Of a stretch of DNA of 10,346 nucleotides, positions 1 to 6,688 are shown in pieces. A program made the translations under genes and the position numbers. Location of the stretch: assembly GCA_003157575.1 (NCBI GenBank), contig PMKA01000066.1:1-10346 (forward strand). The letters run 5' to 3'. Within the stretch, counting starts at the first letter, position 1, and every line of letters begins with the position of its first letter. Under the pieces are notes generated by a model. It saw only the letters and a program-made list of their open reading frames with translations, was not told the origin of the DNA and searched no databases. Source of the DNA: Opitutia bacterium (lineage in GTDB: Bacteria > Verrucomicrobiota > Verrucomicrobiia > Opitutales > Opitutaceae).

Positions 1-1947
1 GGCGACCAGCACGAGAAAGACGCCGGTGACGACCGCGTCGACCCGGTTGCTGAACATCAGCTGGCGCCACTCGGCCACCTGCGCGGCGGTTCCGTCGCCC
101 GCTATCTTCCCCTCCAGCTCGGCTGCCTGGCTGAGAAATCCCAGGCGCGGCTCCGTCGAAAAGATCTTCAACCAGCCCGCCGTCATCGTCACCGCCAGAA
201 GCCACACGAGGGGAAGCAGCGGCACCCAGAGATATCGCAGCCGGCCCATCTTGATCAGCACCGTCGTCCCCAGCGAGAGCGCGATCACCGCAAGCAGCTG
301 GTTGGCGACGCCGAAGATGGGCCAGAGCGAGTTGACGCCCCCGAGCGGATCGACAACGCCCTGGTACAAAAACCAGCCCCACGCCGCGACAAACGCCGCG
401 CTTCCTATGCAGTTGCCCGCGAGGGAGCGCGTCTCGCCCAGCGGACGCCACACATACCCGAGCATGTCCTGGAACAGAAAGCGCCCGATCCGCGTCCCGG
501 CGTCGATCGTCGTCAGGATGAACAGCGACTCGAACATGATGGCAAAGTGATACCACAGCGCGAGCGCAGCCTTGCTCCCGATCACGCCGGCAAACATGTG
601 CGCCATCCCCACGGCAAAGGTCGGCGCCCCGCCCGTCCGGCCGACCATCGTGATCTCGCCGACCGATGTCGCAAGATCGCGCATTTCGCCCGCCGTCACC
701 GGAAAGCCCAGCGCCGTCACCTGCTGCGTCACCGTCGCGACATCGCCCTTCATGTTGATCGCGAAATACTGGCCCGGCTGAAGCGTGGCCGCAGCAATCA
801 ACGCCATCATGCCCACGATCATCTCCGTGATCATCCCTCCGTAGCCGATGAACCGGATGTCGCTCTCCCGTGCGATCATCTTCGGCGTGGTGCCGGAGGC
901 GACAATCGAGTGAAAGCCCGAAATCGCGGCGCAGGCGATGGTGATGAAGCAGAACGGGAACACCCGTCCGGCAAAGACCGGCCCGGTGCCGTCGATGAAC
1001 CGCGTCACCGCCGGCATCCGCAGCGTCGGGGAAAGGACGACTATGGCCACCCCCAGCATCCCGACCGTCCCGATCTTCATGAAGGTGCTCAGGTAGTCGC
1101 GGGGCGCGAGCAGCAGCCACACCGGCAGCACCGAGGCCACAAAACCGTAGCCCATGATCCACCACGCGAGCGTTGTCCCATGGAGCGTCAGCCAGCCGAA
1201 AAGCGGCGTTCCAGGCAGCAACGAACCTCCCCCCACGGCGAGAAACAACCCGAGAACGCCGAAGGCGCTCACCAATCCCACCCGGCCCGGCACCCAGTAA
1301 CGCATGCCCAGCCCCATCAACACCGCGATGGGCATCGTCGATGCGATGGTAAACAGCCCCCAGGGACTCTCCGCCAGCGCCTTGACCACCACGAGCGAAA
1401 GCACGGCCAGCAGGATGACCATGATCCCAATGATGCTGACGAGGGCCAGGAAACCGGCGAACGGCCCCACCTCCTCGCGCACCATCTGCGCCAGGGATTT
1501 TCCACCCCGGCGTGTCGAGCAGAACAGGATGATCGAGTCGTGGACCGCGCCGCCCAACGTGGCGCCCACCAGTATCCAGAGCATGCCGGGAAGATAGCCG
1601 AATTGGGTCGCCAGAACCGGTCCCACGAGAGGGCCCGGCCCCGCGATCGCCGCGAAATGATGCCCGAACACCACCCACCGGTTGGTCTGCACAAAATCCC
1701 GGCCGTCCTCGTGTACAACCGCCGGCGTGGCGCGCATCTCGTCCACCGTCAGCACACGGGCCATGAGCCAGGCGCTGTGGAAACGCCATGCCACCGCAAA
1801 GACGCAGACCGAGGCAACGACGATCCACAATGCGCTCACCGGTTCGTGCCGGACCAGCGCCAGCAGGGCGATGGAACCCGTGCCGAGCGCAACGACCAAC
1901 GACCAGATCAGAACCCGCGACCAGCGCGGCAGATTCAAGGGGCTCAT
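1..1947 (-). CDS. cstA: CstA/BtsT-family carbon starvation / pyruvate transporter (3' end beyond window)
   Basis: Reading the minus strand from ATG at 1945-1947 gives 649 codons open to the window edge with no stop. The start is MSPLNLPRWSRVLIW. The protein is a polytopic inner-membrane transporter closely resembling E. coli CstA and BtsT (about 700 aa), so only the last few tens of residues are missing. Family blocks are easy to see in order: ALWIVVASVCVFAVAWRF near residue 35, VFGHHFAAIAGPGPLVGPVL, GYGFVASVLPVWLLLAPRDY, KIGTVGMLGV, AISGFHSIVASGTTPKM, WYHFAIMFESLFILTTIDAG and GVNSLWPIFGVANQLLA. Known members import peptides or, for BtsT, pyruvate by proton symport; the substrate here cannot be read from sequence. 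The start has no good Shine-Dalgarno but matches the family N-terminus. It is divergent from lipA across 284 bp. cstA is used as a family symbol; btsT is equally possible. Confidence 0.95.
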   Translation of the reverse strand, partial: MSPLNLPRWSRVLIWSLVVALGTGSIALLALVRHEPVSALWIVVASVCVFAVAWRFHSAWLMARVLTVDEMRATPAVVHEDGRDFVQTNRWVVFGHHFAAIAGPGPLVGPVLATQFGYLPGMLWILVGATLGGAVHDSIILFCSTRRGGKSLAQMVREEVGPFAGFLALVSIIGIMVILLAVLSLVVVKALAESPWGLFTIASTMPIAVLMGLGMRYWVPGRVGLVSAFGVLGLFLAVGGGSLLPGTPLFGWLTLHGTTLAWWIMGYGFVASVLPVWLLLAPRDYLSTFMKIGTVGMLGVAIVVLSPTLRMPAVTRFIDGTGPVFAGRVFPFCFITIACAAISGFHSIVASGTTPKMIARESDIRFIGYGGMITEMIVGMMALIAAATLQPGQYFAINMKGDVATVTQQVTALGFPVTAGEMRDLATSVGEITMVGRTGGAPTFAVGMAHMFAGVIGSKAALALWYHFAIMFESLFILTTIDAGTRIGRFLFQDMLGYVWRPLGETRSLAGNCIGSAAFVAAWGWFLYQGVVDPLGGVNSLWPIFGVANQLLAVIALSLGTTVLIKMGRLRYLWVPLLPLVWLLAVTMTAGWLKIFSTEPRLGFLSQAAELEGKIAGDGTAAQVAEWRQLMFSNRVDAVVTGVFLVLVA

Positions 1948-1994
1948 GGGTGAAAGCGAGGGGTGTGCAGACCAAAGATGCCCTCTCACGGCGG

Positions 1995-2009
1995 ATTTTC
2001 CATGAAAAT
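1995..2009. promoter_or_regulatory. AT-rich dyad upstream of cstA (possible operator)
   Basis: The sequence ATTTTC CAT GAAAAT has perfect 6-bp arms around 3 nt. It is the only AT-rich symmetric site in the cstA/lipA intergenic region and sits 48-62 bp upstream of the cstA start codon, in the range of a promoter-proximal operator. No regulator can be named. Chance occurrence is possible. Confidence 0.25.
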
Positions 2010-2111
2010 ATCCCGGGCGATCTTCAATCGGCAGGATCGCTCCCCCCCTCCGCGGCGGACTACGATTGCTCTTTCCCGTCTCCGGCTTCCGCTCTCCTGT
2101 TTCGGAAGGCC

Positions 2112-2126
2112 CGGACGCGAGGTCCG
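2112..2126. repeat. Short GC inverted repeat (REP-like hairpin)
   Basis: CGGAC and GTCCG form a perfect 5-bp stem around gcgag, inside the context GGCCCGGACGCGAGGTCCGA. It lies in the leader of lipA. I recall similar cggacgcgaggtccg modules scattered in intergenic DNA of Verrucomicrobiota, but this could not be checked. It is too short to prove repetition from this window. Confidence 0.3.
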
Positions 2127-2231
2127 ACCCTACGCCGCGGCGAACGAAACGGGGAACGGCAATTTCCCCCATCCCGCCTGCCCCGGGATCTTCCTCGCAA
2201 AAATGCGCTTCCTTCGTTTCTTTCCCGGGCA

Positions 2232-3128
<897 letters not shown>

Positions 3129-3334
3129 GGCGTCCCCGGCGAGCCCGCCAACCATCGGGAACGCACATCCCCGGTCGACCGGCACCCGCTTTCGTACGGG
3201 GAATTCAGCAATCTCCCCGACCGTCTCTTTCCACGAGCCGCCCCGTCCTGGCTTCGCGTCGGCAAGAAAGAAATCCAATAACGTCATGTCTTGACTCTTG
3301 ACACGAAGGCGCCTGGAGAGTGGAACTCGTGTCC
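3129..3334. other. Intergenic stretch downstream of lipA
   Basis: No coding signal is seen in either strand. It contains a 12-bp perfect palindrome CCGGTCGACCGG (3171-3182) and, just before the RAYT remnant, the pair TCTTGAC/TCTTGAC (3287-3300 region), which resembles leader motifs that precede RAYT genes. No stem followed by a T-run is seen, so the lipA terminator is not identified. Confidence 0.35.
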
Positions 3335-3505
3335 ATGAGCCGTCCGTTGCGGGTGGAATTTTCCGGGGCGCGTTGTCACGTGATCAACCGGGGGAATTAC
3401 CGGAGGGATCTATTCACGAACAAAGGGGCGGCGGAGGCGTTCGAGCGGACGCTCGCTTAGGCGGCGGAGCGGTTCGGCTGGCTTTTGCACGCCTGCGCTG
3501 GCTAA
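3335..3505 (+). pseudogene. Degenerate REP-associated tyrosine transposase (RAYT) remnant
   Basis: From ATG 3335 the translation begins MSRPLRVEFSGARCHVINRG and continues NYRRDLF, which is the characteristic N-terminus of Y1/IS200-like RAYT proteins. An in-frame TAG at 3458-3460 interrupts it. Reading through gives AAERFGWLLHACA, again family-like, followed by a TAA at 3503-3505 and a probable frameshift (LANR in the +1 frame). The HUH motif (NHFH) and everything downstream are gone. This is therefore a dead 5' fragment of a RAYT of a different subfamily from the intact one at 6689-7711. Intact homologues are about 200-300 aa. I infer decay in place after insertion downstream of lipA. The call is solid for the first 55 codons; the 3' limit is uncertain. 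Confidence 0.8.
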
Positions 3506-3695
3506 CCGGACGCCTGCGAACGGGGCAGCCGGCCTCGGCGGGCCAATTCGTCCGGCGGTATCTGTTGACCGATGCCGGGGGCATAAAGATCAGCAGCCGC
3601 GACAAGACGGCGTCGTGATCTTCCGGACGCTGCGGCGGGTTGGGCGGCGCCGCGGAATGACTGAAGGCGGAGCGAGATCGCGCGACGGCCAGCCG
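3506..3695. other. Unassigned stretch between RAYT remnant and lysR
   Basis: About 190 bp without a recognisable gene. It may include eroded RAYT 3' sequence. No terminator hairpin with a T-run is visible for lysR, which ends here from the other side at 3696. Confidence 0.3.
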
Positions 3696-4592
3696 TTATC
3701 CGGCCACGGTCAGCACATCCTTTGCACAGCCCAAGAAACGTCCAGCCGCCGCAGTGAGGCCCGCTTTGGGCCAGGCCGCGCCGACCATCAGCGGCGCCGG
3801 TTGGGGCGAGAGCGGAATGAGCTTGAGCCGCGTTCCGATGGAACATGCGAGCGATTGCGCGACGAGTGCGAGGCCGGATCCGGCTTCGACCGCGGCAATC
3901 ATGCTGGCGCCGCTTTCGTGCTCCTCCACGATATGCGGCCGCGATTTGGCCGTGGCGAACGCAGCTTCAAGAATCTCATGGTACTCCGGAAAGTCGGTGC
4001 GGCTGTAGGCAACCAACGGCTCCAATGCAGCCCGGACAACACTCACGGAGCGCAGGCGGGCAAACGCGTGTTTGGGCGGAACGGCCAGACGCAGTTCCTC
4101 CCTCGCCAGTTCCTCGAAATGCAGCCCTCGCAGCATGGCGCGCGACGGGCGCACGAGAAACGCGATCTGCAAGGCGCCGTCGCGCAGTCCGGCCAGGATT
4201 TCCTCGGTCGACAAATCGTGCAGCTTCACCCGGACATCGGGGAGCGCAGCCTGGAATGCGCGCAGGGCCGGCGGCAAAATCCGCACGGTTGGCGAAGGAG
4301 CATAGCCGATGTGCAGTTCGCCGCGCTGGCCGGTGGCGACGGCACGCGCCACCTTGATTGCCTGCTCCGCACGCAAGAGCACCGCGCGCGCCTCATCGAG
4401 AAATGTGCGGCCGGCCGCGGTCAACTGCACGGACTTCGCAGTCCGCGTCAAAAGCGGGAAGCCGAGTTCATCCTCGAGATCGCGGATCTGCCGGCTCAAC
4501 GCCGGTTGTGAAAGATGCAGGCGAAGCGCGGCGCGGGAGACGTTCTCGGTCTCGGCCACGGCAGCAAAATAGCGAAGATGGCGCAGCTCCAT
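3696..4592 (-). CDS. LysR-family transcriptional regulator
   Basis: The 298-aa protein has the standard LysR length and architecture. A winged helix-turn-helix occupies residues 1-60 (MELRHLRYFAAVAETENVSR, then LHLSQPALSRQIRDLEDELG), a linker helix follows, and the effector domain runs from about residue 90 (GELHIGYAPSPTVRILP) to the end. The frame is open upstream to 4721, but ATG 4592 gives the family-typical MELRHLRYF start, so the upstream codons are rejected. It is divergent from a pirin gene over 88 bp containing a LysR-type T-N11-A dyad (4605-4625), so it probably controls that operon and itself. By analogy, E. coli YhaJ (LysR) lies beside the pirin homologue yhaK and responds to quinone-like aromatic metabolites. 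An effector of that kind is an inference here. Confidence 0.95.
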   Translation of the reverse strand: MELRHLRYFAAVAETENVSRAALRLHLSQPALSRQIRDLEDELGFPLLTRTAKSVQLTAAGRTFLDEARAVLLRAEQAIKVARAVATGQRGELHIGYAPSPTVRILPPALRAFQAALPDVRVKLHDLSTEEILAGLRDGALQIAFLVRPSRAMLRGLHFEELAREELRLAVPPKHAFARLRSVSVVRAALEPLVAYSRTDFPEYHEILEAAFATAKSRPHIVEEHESGASMIAAVEAGSGLALVAQSLACSIGTRLKLIPLSPQPAPLMVGAAWPKAGLTAAAGRFLGCAKDVLTVAG

Positions 4593-4604
4593 GATGAGAG
4601 GGTA

Positions 4605-4625
4605 AGCATACCTATTGGTTATGCT
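4605..4625. promoter_or_regulatory. LysR-type binding site (T-N11-A dyad)
   Basis: AGCATA (4605-4610), 9 nt, then TATGCT (4620-4625) form a perfect 6-bp inverted repeat containing T-N11-A between 4609 and 4621. This is the canonical LysR recognition pattern. The dyad centre is 66 bp upstream of the pirin start codon. If the pirin mRNA starts at or near that ATG, the site falls at about -66, where LysR activators bind. It also covers the -10 of the predicted lysR promoter, which suits autorepression. Confidence 0.6.
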
Positions 4626-4632
4626 GAGGCAA
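4605..4632 (-). promoter_or_regulatory. Predicted lysR promoter
   Basis: On the minus strand, TTGCCT (4627-4632) serves as -35 and TATGCT (4605-4610) as -10, with a 16-bp spacer and 4/6 matches each. The start of transcription would fall near 4598, leaving only about 6 nt before the ATG. The LysR dyad spans the spacer and -10. Confidence 0.4.
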
Positions 4633-4668
4633 GAAACATGGTCTTTCCCAAGTGCGCCCTCGGTGTGG

Positions 4669-4674
4669 CACAAT
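4669..4674 (+). promoter_or_regulatory. Candidate -10 element for the pirin operon
   Basis: CACAAT matches TATAAT at 4 of 6 positions and ends 6 nt before the pirin ATG, so transcription would begin on or next to the start codon. There is no strong -35, as is common for LysR-activated promoters. No Shine-Dalgarno is seen, consistent with a leaderless mRNA. Confidence 0.3.
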
Positions 4675-4680
4675 GGACGC

Positions 4681-5376
4681 ATGATAAAAATCCGCCACGC
4701 CAACGAACGCGGCCATGCCAATCACGGATGGCTCGACACCTATCACACATTCAGTTTCGCGGACTACTACGATCCACGATGGATGGGCTTTCGGAGCCTG
4801 CGCGTCATCAACGATGATCTCGTGATGCCCGGCAAGGGGTTTGGAATGCACCCGCACCGGGATATGGAGATTATCACGTATGTCTTGAGCGGCGCCTTGG
4901 AGCACAAGGACACGATGGGCAATGGTCGCGTGATTCGCGCGGGGGACGTCCAGTACATGGCCGCCGGCACCGGTGTTCGCCACAGCGAGTTCAATCCCTC
5001 CAAGGACGAAGCCGTCCACCTGTTGCAAATCTGGATTCAGCCTGACCGGGACGGCGTCTCGCCTCGTTACGCGGAGAAGTCCTTTGCCCAGGCGCCCGCA
5101 GGCGTCCTGCATCTCGTCGCCAGCAAGATCGGGCGCGACGGATCCATCGCAATACACCAGGACGCCGATCTTTGGCTGGCCAAACTCGATGCGGGCAGGC
5201 CCGTCTCCCACAGCCTTGCCGCCGGCCGCCACGCATGGGTCCATGTGGCCGAAGGCGACGTGACGATCAACGGGCAACTGCTTCACGGCGGCGACGCCGC
5301 GGTGGCCAGCCCTGGCACAACGATTGAGCTCTCCGCCGCCAAACCGGCGCAGGTTCTTTTGTTCGATCTCAACTAG
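4681..5376 (+). CDS. Pirin-family protein (YhhW/YhaK-type quercetin 2,3-dioxygenase-like)
   Basis: The 231-aa protein is a bicupin of the pirin family, the same length as E. coli YhhW, which oxidises quercetin in vitro. The N-terminal cupin carries all four metal ligands: H57 and H59 (GMHPHRDME), H101 and E103 (GVRHSEFN), at exactly the positions used by YhhW. The signature NDDLVMPGKGFG precedes them. The C-terminal cupin (about 120-231) ends in AQVLLFDLN. ATG 4681 gives the family N-terminus MIKIRHANERG; the open extension back to 4615 runs into the regulatory dyad and is rejected. It is the first gene of an apparent operon with an FMN oxidoreductase (33-bp gap) and a VOC gene. A cytoplasmic role in oxidising or sensing catechols, flavonoids or quinones is inferred. 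Confidence 0.95.
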   Translation: MIKIRHANERGHANHGWLDTYHTFSFADYYDPRWMGFRSLRVINDDLVMPGKGFGMHPHRDMEIITYVLSGALEHKDTMGNGRVIRAGDVQYMAAGTGVRHSEFNPSKDEAVHLLQIWIQPDRDGVSPRYAEKSFAQAPAGVLHLVASKIGRDGSIAIHQDADLWLAKLDAGRPVSHSLAAGRHAWVHVAEGDVTINGQLLHGGDAAVASPGTTIELSAAKPAQVLLFDLN

Positions 5377-5409
5377 ACAATTTTCCCAACCAAAAATCCT
5401 GATAAAATC

Positions 5410-5982
5410 ATGAGCACCATATCCATCGTCCATTTCTCCGGCTCTGGCCACACGACCAAGCTGGCCGAATCTGTCGCCCAGGGCGCTTCCGCCGTGGCCG
5501 GAACAAAAACGCAGCTCATCGCCCTCAGCGGCGAAAACATTGTCAAGGGCCGTTACGAGAACGACGCAGTCCTTGCGCAACTCGACGCGAGCGACGCGAT
5601 CATCTTCGGCAGCCCGACCTACATGGGCGGGCCAGCGGCGCAGTTCAAGGCGTTTGCCGACGCAACCGGCAACAGGTGGTTCACTGCGGCGTGGCGCGAC
5701 AAGCTGGCGGCGGGGTTCACCGTATCCAACAGCCCGAGCGGAGACAAACAAGGCACGCTCCAATACCTTTTTACGCTGGCGATGCAGCACGGCATGATAT
5801 GGGTCGGACTCGCCGAAATGCCCATGCAATCGAACGGCATCAACAGGCTCGGCAGTTTCAGCGGCGCAATGGCGCAGGCGGGATTCGATTCGCCCGATGT
5901 GGCTCCGAACGCCGAGGACAAGGCGACCGGCGAGTTGCTCGGCCGGCGCGTCGCAACCCTCGCGGCAAAATTAGGGAAGTAG
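5410..5982 (+). CDS. Flavodoxin-fold FMN-binding NAD(P)H oxidoreductase (WrbA/quinone reductase-like)
   Basis: This 190-aa protein starts with the beta-strand and phosphate loop of flavodoxin-like proteins (ISIVHFSGSGHTTKLAE, residues 4-20). It has the WrbA-type flavin loop FGSPTYMGGPAAQFKAFAD (66-84), a WRDKLAAGFTVSNSPSGDKQ segment after it, and a second FMN-contact region around residues 115-150. Known relatives are NAD(P)H:quinone oxidoreductases that make two-electron reductions of quinones, avoiding semiquinone radicals. The protein has no signal peptide and should be cytosolic. It lies 33 bp after the pirin gene and 48 bp before the VOC gene, in the same direction, so co-transcription under the LysR-controlled promoter is likely. 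No Shine-Dalgarno is visible before ATG 5410. The exact substrate is unknown. Confidence 0.92.
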   Translation: MSTISIVHFSGSGHTTKLAESVAQGASAVAGTKTQLIALSGENIVKGRYENDAVLAQLDASDAIIFGSPTYMGGPAAQFKAFADATGNRWFTAAWRDKLAAGFTVSNSPSGDKQGTLQYLFTLAMQHGMIWVGLAEMPMQSNGINRLGSFSGAMAQAGFDSPDVAPNAEDKATGELLGRRVATLAAKLGK

Positions 5983-6030
5983 CCCAGTCAGTCGACCAAC
6001 CTCAGAAAAAATCCACTAAAGCGCCAAACC

Positions 6031-6517
6031 ATGTCCTCCACAGCGCCCGCCCTCCCTCCGCTGCCGGCAAATTCCCAGGTCCGAATCGGCCACGTCCATC
6101 TTAAGGTGGCCAACATCGAAAGTCCGCTGGCGTTCTATCGCGATGTGCACGGCTTTGTGGTAACCCAGCGCCACGGCTCGCAGGCGGTCTTTCTGTCGGC
6201 CGGCGGATATCACCATCACATCGGACTGAACACCTGGGAAAGCGCAGGCGGACAACCTCCTCAGCCGGGTTCGACCGGACTGTATCACGTCGCCATCCTC
6301 TACCCGACGCGTGCTACGCGCTGGGCTTTCGCTCGACGGCGCGGCCGATCACGGGGTCAGTGAAGCGATATATCTTCGCGATCCGGACAGCAACGGAGCA
6401 GAGCTTTATTGGGACCGACCGGCCGACCGATGGCCGCGAGGCGCGGAAGGAGGGCTTGCGATGGTCACCCGACCTCTCGATCTCGACGCTCTCCTTCAAG
6501 GAGCATCTCCGATGTAG
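6031..6517 (+). pseudogene. VOC-family (glyoxalase/CatE-like) protein, frameshifted
   Basis: The gene starts at ATG 6031 and reads well as a VOC protein: GHVHLKVANIESPLAFYRDV near residue 20, SAGGYHHHIGLNTWESAGG, and GLYHVAILYPTRA. The frame then becomes nonsense and stops at 6361-6363. The remainder, LDGAADHGVSEAIYLRDPDS then NGAELYWDRP and TRPLDLDALL, continues in the +1 frame to TAG at 6515-6517. Between the halves, about 8-10 residues expected in homologues (alignment from memory) are missing near 6307-6320, so this looks like an out-of-frame deletion rather than a single base loss. The metal ligands (H23, the H of YHVAIL, the E of AELYW) are all preserved but split between frames. Relatives include CatE-type catechol 2,3-dioxygenases. 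It is the third gene of the pirin operon. A sequencing or assembly error remains possible. Confidence 0.85.
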
Positions 6518-6550
6518 CTCGGAATTCGGCCTCTCCTACCGCCTGCGATT

Positions 6551-6661
6551 GGGGACAGGCTGCAGCCGACATCGCCCAACGCCTGGGGACAGGCCATGAC
6601 TGGATGTTCGCAACGCAACGGCTAGGGACAGGCTGTGTTCGGATCTCTGCAAGGGACAGGC
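6551..6661 (+). repeat. Four GGGACAGGC motifs in the RAYT leader
   Basis: The 9-mer GGGACAGGC occurs at 6552-6560, 6586-6594, 6625-6633 and 6653-6661, all on the plus strand, with start-to-start spacings of 34, 39 and 28 bp. Three copies continue as GGGACAGGCTG. I saw no further copies, direct or inverted, elsewhere in the window. The array ends 9 nt before the Shine-Dalgarno of the RAYT gene. RAYT proteins recognise short motifs in REP/BIME repeats, and GGGGACAG-type motifs are, from memory, frequent next to RAYT genes. A role as transposase recognition or control sites is inferred. Confidence 0.7.
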
Positions 6662-6670
6662 TGCTGTTAA

Positions 6671-6677
6671 AAGGAGG
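6671..6677 (+). promoter_or_regulatory. Strong Shine-Dalgarno deciding the RAYT start
   Basis: AAGGAGG lies 11 nt before TTG 6689. It is the only textbook ribosome-binding site in front of a gene in this window. The competing ATG 6725 has nothing comparable within 15 nt, so TTG is preferred, although homologues often begin at the MRRPRIK corresponding to 6725. Confidence 0.55.
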
Positions 6678-6688
6678 AAAATCTCATA

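Larger units (their letters stand above)
1948..2231. promoter_or_regulatory. Divergent cstA/lipA intergenic region with a dyad and a GC hairpin
   Basis: This 284-bp region separates two divergently transcribed genes and must hold both promoters, but I cannot pick convincing -35/-10 pairs. Two structures stand out. A near-palindrome ATTTTC-CAT-GAAAAT lies at 1995-2009, about 48 bp upstream of the cstA start, and is AT-rich against a GC-rich background, so it could be an operator. An inverted repeat CGGAC-gcgag-GTCCG lies at 2112-2126, of the short GC-hairpin kind dispersed in many genomes. No credible small gene is seen; open frames here lack family features. Confidence 0.4.

Noticed and set aside
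547..1953. Long plus-strand open frame (468 codons) across the first gene
   Set aside because: It is antisense to an unmistakable CstA/BtsT coding frame and its translation is Arg/His/Pro-rich low-information sequence, a by-product of the GC-rich codon use of the real gene.
3615..4511. Plus-strand open frame (298 codons) opposite the LysR gene
   Set aside because: Antisense to a canonical LysR protein; no family features in the translation.
4667..4680. GG-N10-GC pattern resembling a sigma-54 promoter before the pirin gene
   Set aside because: The implied start of transcription would lie inside the pirin coding sequence, and the -12 side (ACGC) is a poor match to TTGC.
4612..5829. Minus-strand open frame (405 codons) over the pirin and flavoprotein genes
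   Set aside because: It spans two recognisable plus-strand genes and their intergenic gap, and its translation has no recognisable motif.
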